DNA from: Arthrobacter sp. 9V
Lineage (GTDB): Bacteria; Actinomycetota; Actinomycetes; Actinomycetales; Micrococcaceae
Direction: 5' to 3'
Length of the DNA: 64,000 nucleotides
Assembly (NCBI RefSeq): GCF_902506065.1
Contig: NZ_LR732912.1
Span: 466,529-530,528 of the forward strand
The first letter of the stretch is position 1; each line of letters begins with the position of its first letter. The notes under the pieces were generated by a model that was not told the DNA's origin, did not search any database, and was given only the letters and a program-made list of their open reading frames with translations. The position numbers and the translations under genes were made by a program. Of this stretch, positions 1-8,432 are shown piece by piece.

Positions 1-269
1 AGGTCAAAGTGGATGGGGAGGAAGAACTCGCCAATAATCTGGAGCTTGGACTGGGGGAGCAGCACATGGATGTCCGCTACGCGTCCGGCAATGGAGTTCT
101 CAATGGGGATCATGGCCAAATCGACTTCTCCAGTGGATACCCGCTCAAAGGCATCCTCAAAGCTCGCGCACGGGACGCTTTGGAGATCGGGGAACATTTC
201 CTTGCACGCGAGATCCGAATTGGCTCCGGGCTCACCTTGGTACGCAATCTTCTGGGCCATGATGCTCAT
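1..269 (-). CDS. pheA: Prephenate dehydratase, N-terminal part (runs off window)
   Basis: Converts prephenate to phenylpyruvate in cytoplasmic phenylalanine synthesis. Reading the minus strand from the ATG at 269 gives about 89 codons starting MSIMAQKIAYQGEPGANS, with PIENSIAGRV at residues 55-64. The YQGEPGANS opening and the PIENS motif are signatures of the PheA catalytic domain. The rest of that domain and the expected C-terminal ACT regulatory domain lie outside the window. No strong ribosome binding site precedes the ATG at 269, and the ATG at 260 (MAQK) is an alternative start. The family assignment is secure; the exact start is not. Confidence 0.82.
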   Translation of the reverse strand, partial: MSIMAQKIAYQGEPGANSDLACKEMFPDLQSVPCASFEDAFERVSTGEVDLAMIPIENSIAGRVADIHVLLPQSKLQIIGEFFLPIHFD

Positions 270-370
270 GGTTGCACGCAGACCGCCCGGCCTCCCAACC
301 GCGTCCACCCTGTGACTGGACAAGTGGGTACCGCCGGACCTAGGTTCGCAGAAAGGATTGGGGGCAGCCG

Positions 371-505
371 ATGACGACTGCGACAACGTTTCAAGGAAAC
401 AAGGCAAACAGCGTCAATGAGCAGCGGGTCTCAAGGTTAGCAGGGACAGTGGTAGGACTGTTCACCCTCATCTGGGCGTTCCTGCTTACAGGCGAAGTGG
501 GCTAG
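371..505 (+). pseudogene. 5' piece of a membrane-protein gene cut by an in-frame amber stop
   Basis: From the ATG at 371, 44 codons are read up to TAG at 503-505. They contain a basic N-terminal tail and one clear membrane helix (about residues 23-40, RLAGTVVGLFTLIWAFLL). The next open frame (509-895) is in exactly the same frame, with only one sense codon between TAG and its GTG. Together they would make one protein of about 174 residues with several membrane helices. I infer a single gene broken by a nonsense codon. Two separately translated small proteins are possible, because the downstream GTG could act as a start. Confidence 0.5.
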
Positions 506-508
506 CAC

Positions 509-895
509 GTGAGGGCGCCCGGTCCGTTTCAGATGGCTTCACACGGATTGAGCTTGGTTTCAGCGCTCATTGTCTACCTCTATTGCCGACGCATGAACTA
601 TAGGACCAGCGCCTCCGGTCTGCTCTGTTTTGGGGCGGTAGGGTTCTTCTTCGCAGACGTGGCCATGGGGTTCAATTACAGCCCGTTCTTCGGCGTCGCG
701 CTCATCGCGTGGGCGGCCAGCGCTCGCCGCCCCTTGCTTGCCGGGGTCGGCGTATTGGCCCTGGGAGCCGCGCTGGTCTCCAGATTCGAGCACGAGCTCA
801 GCGCCGTCGTCGTAGGTGCGTGCGGCGTCGTCACTGTGGCCGCCGCAACGTGGCCGAAGTGGAGCACCGGGAAAGCAAAAGTAGGTGACAGATAG
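509..895 (+). CDS. Hypothetical multi-pass membrane protein (possibly 3' part of a broken gene)
   Basis: A 128-residue reading from GTG 509, rich in hydrophobic segments (roughly residues 12-25, 34-52, 54-70 and 72-88), with no family I recognise. The GTG has no convincing ribosome binding site. It lies four bases after an in-frame TAG that ends a 44-codon upstream piece carrying a typical first membrane helix, so this may be the 3' remainder of one larger gene. The last residues and the stop codon are encoded inside the left arm of the palindromic element at 883-934, so the original C-terminus may have been replaced by that element. Confidence 0.5.
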   Translation: MRAPGPFQMASHGLSLVSALIVYLYCRRMNYRTSASGLLCFGAVGFFFADVAMGFNYSPFFGVALIAWAASARRPLLAGVGVLALGAALVSRFEHELSAVVVGACGVVTVAAATWPKWSTGKAKVGDR

Positions 896-941
896 CGTCG
901 CTGTGAGTGCTCATTGCGACGCTATCTGTCACCTAGTTGGG
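883..941. repeat. Palindromic element copy 1 (19-bp perfect stem), probable bidirectional terminator
   Basis: Bases 883-901 and 916-934 are perfect 19-bp inverted repeats with a 14-base loop. On the minus strand the element opens CCCAACTAGGTGACAG (941-926), matching the end consensus CCCAACTRRGTNRCAG shared with copies at 10083-10098, 36948-36963 and 63169-63184. Its loop edge CGTCGCAATGAG (minus strand, 921-910) recurs exactly at 63189-63200. It lies between convergent genes and contains the stop codon of the upstream reading frame. Confidence 0.75.
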
Positions 942-956
942 TAGAGGGGGAGGGGG

Positions 957-2369
957 TTAGCCGTTGATGATCTGCGGGACGCCCAGGGCCTTCAGACCTT
1001 CGGCGCCGAACTCGAGACCGTAGCCGGACTGCTTGGCACCACCGAACGGGACGCGGGGATCCACTGCTCCGTGTTTGTTGATCCACACGGTGCCGGCCTG
1101 GATCCGCGAGGCGACCTCGCGTGCAGCGTTCAGGTCCGATGACCAGACGGAGGCGCCCAGTCCGACGTCGAGTCCGTTCGCTTTGGCCACTGCCTCGTCC
1201 ACGGTGCTGTATTTGATGATCGGCAGGGCCGGGCCGAACTGTTCCTCGGCAACCAACGGGTTGTCGTTATCGATGTCGGCCACCAACGTGGTGGGGTAGA
1301 AGTTGCCCGGCTGCCCGGCGTCGGGGTTGCCACCCAGCAGCACTCGCGCACCGGATTCCTTAGCGGACTCCACCAGTCGGGCCACGATGTCGTACTGCTG
1401 CCGGTTCTGTAGCGGGCCCAACACGTTGTTCTCATCAAGGCCATTACCCATGGGCATTGTCTGAGCAACAGCAACCAGCTCGGAGCACACGGCCTCGTAC
1501 TGCGATTCGTGCACGTACAGGCGCTTCAGGGCGGCGCAGGTCTGCCCGGTGTTGATGAAGGCGCCCCAGAACAGGCCCTCGGCAATTGCTTTGGGATCGG
1601 AATCGGGGAGTACGATCCCGGCGTCGTTACCGCCAAGTTCCAGTGTGAGCCGTTTGACGGTATCGGCCGAGGAGCGAATGATCGCCTTGCCCGTGGCGGT
1701 AGAGCCGGTGAACATCACCTTGCCAATGGACGGGTGCTCGGCAAGCCGGGCGCCGACGTCGCGGCCGCCCGAGACTACGGACAGCAGGCCTTCGGGAAGT
1801 TCCTGGTTGATGATCGAAGCGAGGGCCAGCACAGAGAGCGGGGTGTACTCGGACGGCTTGACCACTACGGCGTTACCCATGCGCAGGGCTGGTGCGATCT
1901 GCCAGACGGTGATCATCATGGGCCAGTTCCACGGGCCAATGGCACCCACGACGCCGATGGGTCGGTAATGCAGTTCGGCGCGGGTTTCGCCGTCGTCCAC
2001 CACGGTTTCGGGATCAAGCGGCGTGGCAGCGGTGGCGCGGAGCCAGGCGGCGCACGCGCCCACTTCGAAGCGCGCGTTAGGCCCGTTCAGCGGCTTGCCT
2101 TGCTCGCGGGAGAGGAGTTGGGCGAGCTCTTCGGCGGAACGCTCGACGGCGTCGGCGGCCTTCATGAGCGCAGCGGACCTGGCGTCATGGCCCAAGGCGG
2201 CCCACGCCGGCTGTGCTGCGGTAGCGGCAGCGATGGCGGCTTCGAGGTCTTCCACCGTGTGAACAGGTGCCTCGCCCACAGCCTGGCCAGTTGCCGGGTC
2301 AAGGATGGTACGGCTGTTCTGGCCTGTGGCCGGGGTGATCGAGGTCAGGAGGGCGTCGTAAGTCTCCAT
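957..2369 (-). CDS. NAD(P)+-dependent aldehyde dehydrogenase
   Basis: Oxidises an aldehyde to the carboxylic acid in the cytoplasm. The 470 residues are full length for the family. The catalytic Glu lies in LELGGNDAGIVL and the nucleophilic Cys in NTGQTCAALKRL; the Rossmann-type GSTATGKAI segment and PWNWPMM are also present. I start at the ATG at 2369, which has GGAGT eight bases upstream, rather than 25 codons earlier. The gene is divergent from the LysE exporter. The aldehyde is not evident from sequence. The broad group (AldA/BadH-like) includes many medium-chain and amino-aldehyde dehydrogenases; nothing nearby fixes the substrate. Confidence 0.88.
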   Translation of the reverse strand: METYDALLTSITPATGQNSRTILDPATGQAVGEAPVHTVEDLEAAIAAATAAQPAWAALGHDARSAALMKAADAVERSAEELAQLLSREQGKPLNGPNARFEVGACAAWLRATAATPLDPETVVDDGETRAELHYRPIGVVGAIGPWNWPMMITVWQIAPALRMGNAVVVKPSEYTPLSVLALASIINQELPEGLLSVVSGGRDVGARLAEHPSIGKVMFTGSTATGKAIIRSSADTVKRLTLELGGNDAGIVLPDSDPKAIAEGLFWGAFINTGQTCAALKRLYVHESQYEAVCSELVAVAQTMPMGNGLDENNVLGPLQNRQQYDIVARLVESAKESGARVLLGGNPDAGQPGNFYPTTLVADIDNDNPLVAEEQFGPALPIIKYSTVDEAVAKANGLDVGLGASVWSSDLNAAREVASRIQAGTVWINKHGAVDPRVPFGGAKQSGYGLEFGAEGLKALGVPQIING

Positions 2370-2530
2370 TGGTACTCCGCTCGGGTAGTAAGTCTTGGCG
2401 GCCAGTGAGGCACGCGGCGATGTTTCCAGTGTGGTTGGGATCACTCGCAGGGGCCTTGTCTATGCACGAACAGCGCTTGACGGGAAGCGAACGCTTTCCC
2501 CAGCGGCGCCAGTACCTGATAATCGAGCTT

Positions 2531-3181
2531 GTGACTCTTGCTTCCCTTGCCGCTTTCGCCGGCCTTTGCCTGGTCCTGTCCGTGACGCCTGGGCCGGACA
2601 CTTTCCTGGTTCTGCGCATCGCGTTGAACCGTCCCAGCGCCGGAATCGCTGCCGCAGCAGGGTCTGCCCTTGGCGCCATCGCGTGGGCTGCATTAGTGGG
2701 CGTGGGCCTCGCCGCCATCCTTGAGCAGTCCGCGGAGCTGTTCCGCTGGGTCAAGATCGCAGGTGGCCTGTACCTGCTGTACCTGGGGGTGTCTTCGTTC
2801 ATCAAGTCCCGGAAGGCGGCAAAGGCAGCCAAAGCAGTTGCAGCGGGAGCCGAAGAGAACATGCCCCTCCCGTACAGTCGACTCGCGGCGTTGGGAGCAG
2901 GGGCTTTGTCCACGCTGCTCAACCCCAAGGTGGGCCTGTTCTACCTGGCCGTGGTTCCGCAATTCATCCCGCACGGCGGGGACACCATGGGCACCTCGCT
3001 TATTCTCGGCGCAGTGGTGGCCGTCATCGCCTTCGCGTATCTCTCAATGATCGCCGTCGTCGCTTTCAAGGCGATGCGGTGGCTCAAACGCCCCAAGGTG
3101 AGCACCGTCGTCGAGCGTGTCAGTAGCGGTGTGATCGCCGGGCTGGGGGTTGGAGTGGTGGCTTCGGGCGCCACCAGTTAG
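2531..3181 (+). CDS. LysE/RhtB-family amino-acid exporter
   Basis: Inner-membrane exporter of amino acids or their derivatives. The family signature is at the N-terminus: LVLSVTPGPDTFLVLRIAL, followed by about six membrane helices over 216 residues and a basic linker around residue 95 (KSRKAAKAAKAVAAG). I choose the GTG at 2531 because it starts directly before the first helix; the frame stays open upstream to 2369 but that stretch is not LysE-like. It is divergently transcribed from the aldehyde dehydrogenase. Its 3' end overlaps the end of the decayed toxin gene on the opposite strand by four bases. The exported compound cannot be read from the sequence. Confidence 0.82.
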   Translation: MTLASLAAFAGLCLVLSVTPGPDTFLVLRIALNRPSAGIAAAAGSALGAIAWAALVGVGLAAILEQSAELFRWVKIAGGLYLLYLGVSSFIKSRKAAKAAKAVAAGAEENMPLPYSRLAALGAGALSTLLNPKVGLFYLAVVPQFIPHGGDTMGTSLILGAVVAVIAFAYLSMIAVVAFKAMRWLKRPKVSTVVERVSSGVIAGLGVGVVASGATS

Positions 3182-3482
3182 TTCAGCGAGATTCGCAGAC
3201 GCTCCACGCCCTCGGCACCTTCCGGCACTTGTTCCATGAGCTGCGGTTCATTGGCGAGGCGTCCAAGCATGTTTGCCAAGTGGTCTCGCTCGGCGGGCTT
3301 ATAAGAGACGCCCCGAAGATCGGAGGCTCGGACAACAGCGGCCAGGGTAAGAAAGTCGTCGATGTGCCGCTGCCGTAGGGAGTCGTGGATGATGGTCAGC
3401 GCTCCCGCTTTGCCGATGAGGCTGCCGGGGCTTGCCATGCTTCCTGCTGTTCGGTGAGCATTGCGGGAAGTTCAATGGGCAT
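3178..3482 (-). pseudogene. Remnant of an AbiEii-like nucleotidyltransferase toxin
   Basis: The ATG at 3482 follows a good ribosome binding site (GAGGAGCGTCC) and overlaps the end of the upstream helix-turn-helix gene, as expected for a coupled toxin. It opens MPIELPAMLTEQQEAW, but its frame stops after 28 codons. A second frame from about 3430 resumes with LIGKAGALTIIHDSL and RQRHIDDFLTLAA, which resembles the C-terminal part of AbiEii/AbiGii-type toxins (an IGKAxA segment followed by HxxD). The nucleotidyltransferase core expected between the two is absent. I infer an internal deletion with a frame change at about 3425-3440. The family call rests on recall of homologous openings, not on a search. 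Confidence 0.58.
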
Positions 3483-4155
3483 GGACGCTCCTCAGGATTT
3501 CGCGTGCAGCTTGCTGTTCACGGACGCCTGGCCGTTCGGCCAAGTCTGCCGCCACCACTAGTGGGGGAAGTTCCTCGGGGATTCGCTCGGCGGCGTGGAG
3601 GATGACATTCGGTCTCTTCCCAGGATGGGGCTCGACCAGGAACCAGTCTTTGACGACGTCTCTGAGTTCATCGCGTCGCACGTACGCTTCAACCTCCGAG
3701 TTGGCCAGCAGTCCGGAGCGCGGGTGAGAGACTCCGGAGAGGTGGATTCGCTTGTCCTCCCGAAGCTCCGCGATGTCGGACGGGCTGGAAGAGAACTCGA
3801 ACCTTTCGGCTCGATTAGCCAGCCACGCGAGAAGTTCCACCAAGTCGGGGGAGTTCTGCAGCCGGCTGATGCGCTCCTTTAAGCGATGTTTCTCAACGGG
3901 CGAGGGTTCGAGGTATTCAAGGAGGGGCTGACCCGGGTTGTCTTCCCAGAAGCAGGACATGAGTTGCCAGGCGCTGCGTTCAGACAGTGGTCGGCCTGCG
4001 GGTTTGCCAGGCCGGTACTGGGCGGCGTCAGCTTCCTCAACAATCCAGCGTCCACCGACTCGTTGTCCGCGTATACGTCCGGAGTGGACGAGCTGGCGCG
4101 CTCGGCTTTCGTTGACGTTGAGGCGCTTAGCCAGCTGGGGGATGCTCAATGCCAT
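3472..4155 (-). CDS. Helix-turn-helix protein, antitoxin-like partner of the decayed toxin
   Basis: A 227-residue protein with an excisionase/MerR-like DNA-binding segment at residues 1-45 (LSIPQLAKRLNVNESRARQL, then GGRWIVEEADAAQYR). The remainder is a mixed domain I cannot name. It is the first gene of a two-gene unit: its stop overlaps the start of the AbiEii-like remnant. I therefore infer an antitoxin/autorepressor of a type IV (AbiE-like) toxin-antitoxin pair whose toxin has been lost. The upstream region (4156-4200) is AT-rich compared with the surroundings and is a plausible self-regulated promoter. A standalone regulator is the alternative reading. Confidence 0.6.
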   Translation of the reverse strand: MALSIPQLAKRLNVNESRARQLVHSGRIRGQRVGGRWIVEEADAAQYRPGKPAGRPLSERSAWQLMSCFWEDNPGQPLLEYLEPSPVEKHRLKERISRLQNSPDLVELLAWLANRAERFEFSSSPSDIAELREDKRIHLSGVSHPRSGLLANSEVEAYVRRDELRDVVKDWFLVEPHPGKRPNVILHAAERIPEELPPLVVAADLAERPGVREQQAAREILRSVHAH

Positions 4156-4276
4156 TTCATAATCCTATCGGTAACGCTATGAATATGAAATCCATTCCTA
4201 ATTGGGATTACAGCTGCCTAGCGATGCCGCTAGCAATGTGTAATTAAATAATCCTGGCTCGGATGGCAGCAGCTAG

Positions 4277-4867
4277 CTAACAGGCAAGCAGCGCAAGGTA
4301 GTTATCCAGTTGCCCGGACAGATCCTGTGAGAAGTGCTCGGCGGGGGACAGCGCCACAACAATCTGCGCACCCAGCATCATGTTCAGCAGGTGGTCGGCG
4401 ACGGCGGCGTCCCCAATAGGGGCTTTGATCTCGCCCGCCGCCCGGGCTGCCGCGCAATGATCGGTGATGGTGGTGTGCCACTGGCTCATGGACGCGCTGT
4501 GCAATGCGGCCATGTCAGCGTCGTTGAGTGCTTTCTGCCAGAACGGAATCACAATCCGCGCTTCGTTGACGCGTTCCTCATCCAGCGGCAGGACCTCGGC
4601 GCAGAACGCGCGGAGGGCTTCAACGCCTGAGAGCCCTTCGGTCCGGGCAGTGATGCGTTGGTTGGTGCGGTTGAAGACGTGGCCGAACGCGGAGGTCAAC
4701 AGCAGGTCCTTGGTGGGGAAGTAGGGCTTCAGGGCGCCATTGGCGAAGCCGGCTTCCTCTGCGATCTCCCGCATGGTGGCGCCCTCCATGCCCAACCTTG
4801 CGATGATCCGCCAGGTTGCGTCCACCAGCTCGAGGCGTCGTTGATCGTGGTCCACAATCTTTGGCAC
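4277..4867 (-). CDS. TetR-family regulator, probably of the amine oxidase
   Basis: Cytoplasmic repressor of 196 residues. The N-terminal helix-turn-helix is typical of TetR (GMEGATMREIAEEAGFANGA followed by KPYFPTKDLLL, residues 26-60); the C-terminal ligand domain is close to BetI-like regulators. It is transcribed away from the copper amine oxidase gene starting at 4990, and the 122-base gap holds a near-perfect inverted repeat (4927-4952). I infer that it senses an amine or its aldehyde product and represses the divergent oxidase and itself. The effector is not visible in the sequence. Confidence 0.82.
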   Translation of the reverse strand: MPKIVDHDQRRLELVDATWRIIARLGMEGATMREIAEEAGFANGALKPYFPTKDLLLTSAFGHVFNRTNQRITARTEGLSGVEALRAFCAEVLPLDEERVNEARIVIPFWQKALNDADMAALHSASMSQWHTTITDHCAAARAAGEIKAPIGDAAVADHLLNMMLGAQIVVALSPAEHFSQDLSGQLDNYLALLAC

Positions 4868-4926
4868 TGGATGGGCTCCCGAAAAATAAATGGTGGACAG
4901 GTCTTGTGACCCATCTTACGTTTTGG

Positions 4927-4952
4927 TTATTCTCTACATCTATAGAAAATAA
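4927..4952. promoter_or_regulatory. Candidate TetR operator between regulator and amine oxidase
   Basis: TTATTCTCTA (4927-4936) and TAGAAAATAA (4943-4952) are inverted repeats with one mismatch and a six-base spacer, in an AT-rich patch between the divergent genes. Position and symmetry fit a TetR-type operator; binding is inferred. Confidence 0.5.
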
Positions 4953-4989
4953 ATCCTGACCCATCATAGGTCCCGGACAAGAGGCAGCC

Positions 4990-6981
4990 ATGACGCCCAC
5001 AGCAACTGAGACAGCAACCGACGCCACAGCCATTGAGGCAACGCAGTACGCCCTGGCAACGGGCGCCGAAATCTCCCGGGTGCAGGGGATCCTGCAGGCA
5101 GCCGGCCAGCTCGGCGCTGAGAAGCGGATCGCGTACCTGGGGTTGGTGGATCCATCCCGCAGCCAGGCGCAGCAGGACCGCCGATTCCGTGTTTTCATTC
5201 ACGACGTCTCCGGCGGAGCTCCCTCGGACGTCCTCGTCTCGGTAACCAGCGGCGAAATCCTGACAGCCACTGAACTCGATACCAAAGTCTCCGGCGAACT
5301 TCCCGTGCTGGAAGAGGAATTCGAGGTTGTGGAGACACTCCTCGCAACGGACGAGCGTTGGCTCGCCGCGCTCGCAGCCAGGGAGCTGGACGTCGCCAAA
5401 GTCCGCGTGGCACCTTTGTCTGCCGGTGTTTTTGAGTACGACGACGAGAAAGGTCGCCGCATCCTCCGCGGCCTCGCTTTCGTGCAGGACTTCCCGGAAG
5501 ACAGCGCCTGGGCCCACCCCGTGGACGGACTGGTGGCCTACGTGGATGTGGTCAATAAGGAAGTCACCCAGGTCATTGACCTTGGGGTCATGCCCATTCC
5601 GGCAGAGCACGGAAACTACACGGACCCGGAATTGACCGGCCCGCTCCGCGAAACCCAGAAACCCATCAGCATCACTCAGCCGGAAGGCCCAAGCTTCACG
5701 GTCACCTGCGGGAACCACGTTGAGTGGGAAAAGTGGAGCGTGGACGTTGGGTTCGACGTCCGTGAAGGAGTTGTCCTCCACAACCTTGCCTTCCAGGATG
5801 GCGAGAATAAGCGTCCCATCATCAACCGCGCCTCCATCGCGGAAATGGTGGTTCCTTACGGCGACCCTTCGCCCATCCGGTCCTGGCAAAACTACTTCGA
5901 TACCGGCGAATACCTGGTGGGCCAGTACGCCAACTCCTTGGAACTGGGCTGCGACTGCCTGGGCGACATCACCTACCTCAGCCCCGTCATCAGTGACGCC
6001 TTCGGCAACCCCCGCGAAATCCGCAACGGAATCTGCATGCACGAGGAAGACTGGGGCATCCTCTCCAAGCACTCAGACCTCTGGACCGGCATCAACTACA
6101 CCCGCCGCAACCGACGCCTGGTGATCTCCTTCTTCACCACCATCGGCAACTACGATTACGGCTTCTACTGGTACCTCTACCTGGACGGCACCATCGAGTT
6201 CGAGGCCAAAGCCACCGGCGTGGTCTTCACCAGTGCCTTCCCCGAGGGCGGCTCGGACAATATCTCCCAGCTCGCCCCGGGCCTCGGCGCACCCTTCCAC
6301 CAGCACCTCTTCAGCGCCCGCCTGGACATGGCCATTGACGGGTTCACCAACCGGGTTGAAGAAGAAGACGTGGTCCGCCAGGCCATGGGCCCGGGCAATG
6401 AGCGCGGCAACGCGTTCTCCCGCAAGCGCACGGTCCTGAGCAAAGAGTCCGAGGCAGTCCGCGAGGCCGACGCGCGCGCAGGCAGGACCTGGATCATCTC
6501 CAACCCGGAGTCCAGGAATCGCCTGGGCGAGCCTGTTGGCTACAAGCTCCACGCCCAGAACCAGCCCACGCTGCTGGCTGACCCCGGCTCGTCCATTGCC
6601 AGGCGCGCGGCCTTCGCCACCAAGGACCTTTGGGTCACCCGCTATTCCGACGAGGAGCGCTACCCTACGGGCGACTTCGTGAACCAGCACTCCGGCGGAG
6701 CAGGCTTGCCGGCATACGTTGCCCAGGACCGGGAGATCGACGGCCAGGACATCGTAGTGTGGCACACCTTCGGCCTCACGCACTTCCCGCGCGTGGAAGA
6801 TTGGCCGATCATGCCCGTGGACACCGTCGGCTTCAAGCTCCGCCCCGAAGGCTTCTTTGACCGGAGCCCGGTGTTGGACGTGCCCGCCAGCGCCTCAGGC
6901 TCGAGCTGCCACAGCGCTGTTGACGGCTCCGGCGAGCAGGGCTCAGGCGAGCACGGCGAACCCGCCGGGCACTGCCACTAG
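4990..6981 (+). CDS. Copper-containing primary amine oxidase (phenylethylamine oxidase type)
   Basis: Oxidatively deaminates primary amines to aldehyde, ammonia and hydrogen peroxide using copper and the self-made cofactor topaquinone. The 663 residues carry every key site: the topaquinone precursor Tyr388 in [15 protein letters not shown], the catalytic base Asp304 in [11 protein letters not shown], and copper ligands His437 and His439 ([10 protein letters not shown]) and His598 ([11 protein letters not shown]). The paired cysteines in GCDCLGD and NGICMHEED are also present. The key residues I recall for Arthrobacter globiformis AGAO (298, 382, 431/433, 592) all map at +6. No signal peptide is seen, so it is probably cytoplasmic. 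The C-terminal tail is rich in Gly, Ser, His and Cys and ends HCH. A TetR gene is divergent and a small membrane protein follows 21 bases downstream. Confidence 0.95.
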   Translation: MTPTATETATDATAIEATQYALATGAEISRVQGILQAAGQLGAEKRIAYLGLVDPSRSQAQQDRRFRVFIHDVSGGAPSDVLVSVTSGEILTATELDTKVSGELPVLEEEFEVVETLLATDERWLAALAARELDVAKVRVAPLSAGVFEYDDEKGRRILRGLAFVQDFPEDSAWAHPVDGLVAYVDVVNKEVTQVIDLGVMPIPAEHGNYTDPELTGPLRETQKPISITQPEGPSFTVTCGNHVEWEKWSVDVGFDVREGVVLHNLAFQDGENKRPIINRASIAEMVVPYGDPSPIRSWQNYFDTGEYLVGQYANSLELGCDCLGDITYLSPVISDAFGNPREIRNGICMHEEDWGILSKHSDLWTGINYTRRNRRLVISFFTTIGNYDYGFYWYLYLDGTIEFEAKATGVVFTSAFPEGGSDNISQLAPGLGAPFHQHLFSARLDMAIDGFTNRVEEEDVVRQAMGPGNERGNAFSRKRTVLSKESEAVREADARAGRTWIISNPESRNRLGEPVGYKLHAQNQPTLLADPGSSIARRAAFATKDLWVTRYSDEERYPTGDFVNQHSGGAGLPAYVAQDREIDGQDIVVWHTFGLTHFPRVEDWPIMPVDTVGFKLRPEGFFDRSPVLDVPASASGSSCHSAVDGSGEQGSGEHGEPAGHCH

Positions 6982-7002
6982 ACCCCATCCGGGAAACTGA
7001 CC

Positions 7003-7434
7003 ATGACAACAACGGCAGGACGGGTCCGCTCAGTCGGACCCGTCCTGCACCCCCGGATCTGCGCGGCCCTCACCGCTGCCTCGTGCCTGGTGCACCTCTG
7101 GCTCGCAATCACGGGACACCACGGTGCCTGGCTGGGCATCCTCATGATCGGCCTGACGGCAGTGTGCGTTCCGTGCACGGTCCACATTTGGCGCCACAGC
7201 CGGGTGGGGGCGCTCCATCAAGTGATGATTTCGGCCCTGGCAATGGTGGGACTCCACGCCGTCCTGCTGCTAGGAGCGGTCGGTTCCGGACACGCCCACG
7301 GCGGGGGACCGGCGTCGGGTGCTGTTTCATCCGGCGCTGCCGGGTTGTTGCTGGTGATCGGACTGGAAATCACGACGGCGTTACTCGCCGCCACGCTGGT
7401 GGCCCGGCTTCGGCGCTCAAATCGGAGCCGCTGA
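7003..7434 (+). CDS. Small His/Cys-bearing membrane protein downstream of amine oxidase
   Basis: A 143-residue protein with four predicted membrane helices (about 18-36, 42-60, 72-92 and 108-132). It belongs to no family I can name. It follows the copper amine oxidase after 21 bases and is almost certainly in the same transcript. Potential metal-binding groups are unusually dense for its size: HLWLAITGHHG, a CVPC pair beside HIWRH, and GSGHAHGGG in a loop. A role in copper supply or in handling amine or peroxide by-products is a guess from context only. Its end is about 90 bases from the convergent sigma-factor gene. Confidence 0.6.
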   Translation: MTTTAGRVRSVGPVLHPRICAALTAASCLVHLWLAITGHHGAWLGILMIGLTAVCVPCTVHIWRHSRVGALHQVMISALAMVGLHAVLLLGAVGSGHAHGGGPASGAVSSGAAGLLLVIGLEITTALLAATLVARLRRSNRSR

Positions 7435-7521
7435 ATTGGCCCATCTTTGCCGGTGCCAGGCCCGGTTTTCAGCTGCAGGGGGTCAACAATGGAAGCCAAA
7501 GATGGGCTGGAAGCGCCGAGC

Positions 7522-8415
7522 TCAGAGTGAAACCCGGGTCAGCTTGTCCGGGTTGGACACTTGGCGAAGTTCCCGGATGCTCCCGTCCGGGCCGGTGCTG
7601 ATCACCATGACGTCGGAGCGGCCGTGATGCCGTAGCACCAGGGCCGCCTCGCTGTTGACCTCAATGACCCAGGCACGAACCGGCTCCGCTGGGTCAAACA
7701 CCGCCGCTTTGCCGAAGATACCTGCGAAGAAGCGCGCGATCCTGGCCGCCCCGAACAACGGGTTCATGGCGCTCTTGACCCTTCCGCCGCCGTCCGCCCA
7801 GAGGACGGCGTCGCGGTCCAGCATGGCTACAACCGTGTCAATTTCACCGTGCTCGATGGCCCGCACCAGCTTCTCCAAGGCGGCGCGGTCCTTGGCCCGG
7901 GGAGCAGGTGCATCCGGATCGATCTCAAGGCGACGTTCGGCCCGTGAAATCATCTGGCGGACAGCTGCTGGGGTCTTTTCCAGGATTTCGGCAATCTCCG
8001 GAGCGGACATCGCGAAGGCCCGGTGCAACACGAGTGCCGCCCTGGCCTCCGGGGCAAGTTGCTCCGCCAAGTGCAGCAGGGTCAAGGACAGAAGCTCACG
8101 GTTGGCCACAGTGTCTTCCGGAAGCGTGGACGCATCCACGGGTTCCGGCAGCCACGGGCCGGTGTACTCCTCACGCACGGCCGCCAGTTGGCGTACCCGG
8201 TCAACAGAGCGGCGCACGCACACGGTAGTGAGCCATGCCGGCCAGGAATCCACGCGGTCTGCATCGGTTTTGCGTTCCCTCTGCACAGCATCGATTGCCA
8301 CCTCAGAGACCACGTCCTCGGCATGCCCGAAGTCGCCCAGCATTCTGTAGGCGATCCCCAGGAGGCGATTCCGTTCGCTTTGCCACGCCGAGGTGGCCGA
8401 CACCGCAAGACTCAT
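7522..8415 (-). CDS. ECF41-family sigma factor with C-terminal SnoaL-like domain
   Basis: Alternative RNA polymerase sigma factor of 297 residues. Sigma region 2 spans about residues 12-80 (RMLGDFGHAEDVVSEV) and region 4 about 110-165. It continues into a SnoaL-like C-terminal domain that in this family controls activity in place of an anti-sigma factor. All three hallmark motifs of ECF41 are visible: WLPEP in the linker, DGGGRV in the SnoaL domain, and NPDKL at the C-terminus. It lies 17 bases after a carboxymuconolactone decarboxylase-family gene, the usual partner class of ECF41, and both probably share the promoter at 8930-8956. Confidence 0.9.
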   Translation of the reverse strand: MSLAVSATSAWQSERNRLLGIAYRMLGDFGHAEDVVSEVAIDAVQRERKTDADRVDSWPAWLTTVCVRRSVDRVRQLAAVREEYTGPWLPEPVDASTLPEDTVANRELLSLTLLHLAEQLAPEARAALVLHRAFAMSAPEIAEILEKTPAAVRQMISRAERRLEIDPDAPAPRAKDRAALEKLVRAIEHGEIDTVVAMLDRDAVLWADGGGRVKSAMNPLFGAARIARFFAGIFGKAAVFDPAEPVRAWVIEVNSEAALVLRHHGRSDVMVISTGPDGSIRELRQVSNPDKLTRVSL

Positions 8416-8432
8416 GCTGCCAACGCTACCGT

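Noticed and set aside
9-374. Open frame on the plus strand at the window start
   Set aside because: The minus strand encodes a recognisable prephenate dehydratase N-terminus over the same bases; the plus-strand reading has no family features.
883-934. Small structured RNA gene
   Set aside because: The perfect inverted repeat is better explained as a palindromic repeat and terminator, since relatives occur at other gene ends and inside a coding sequence.
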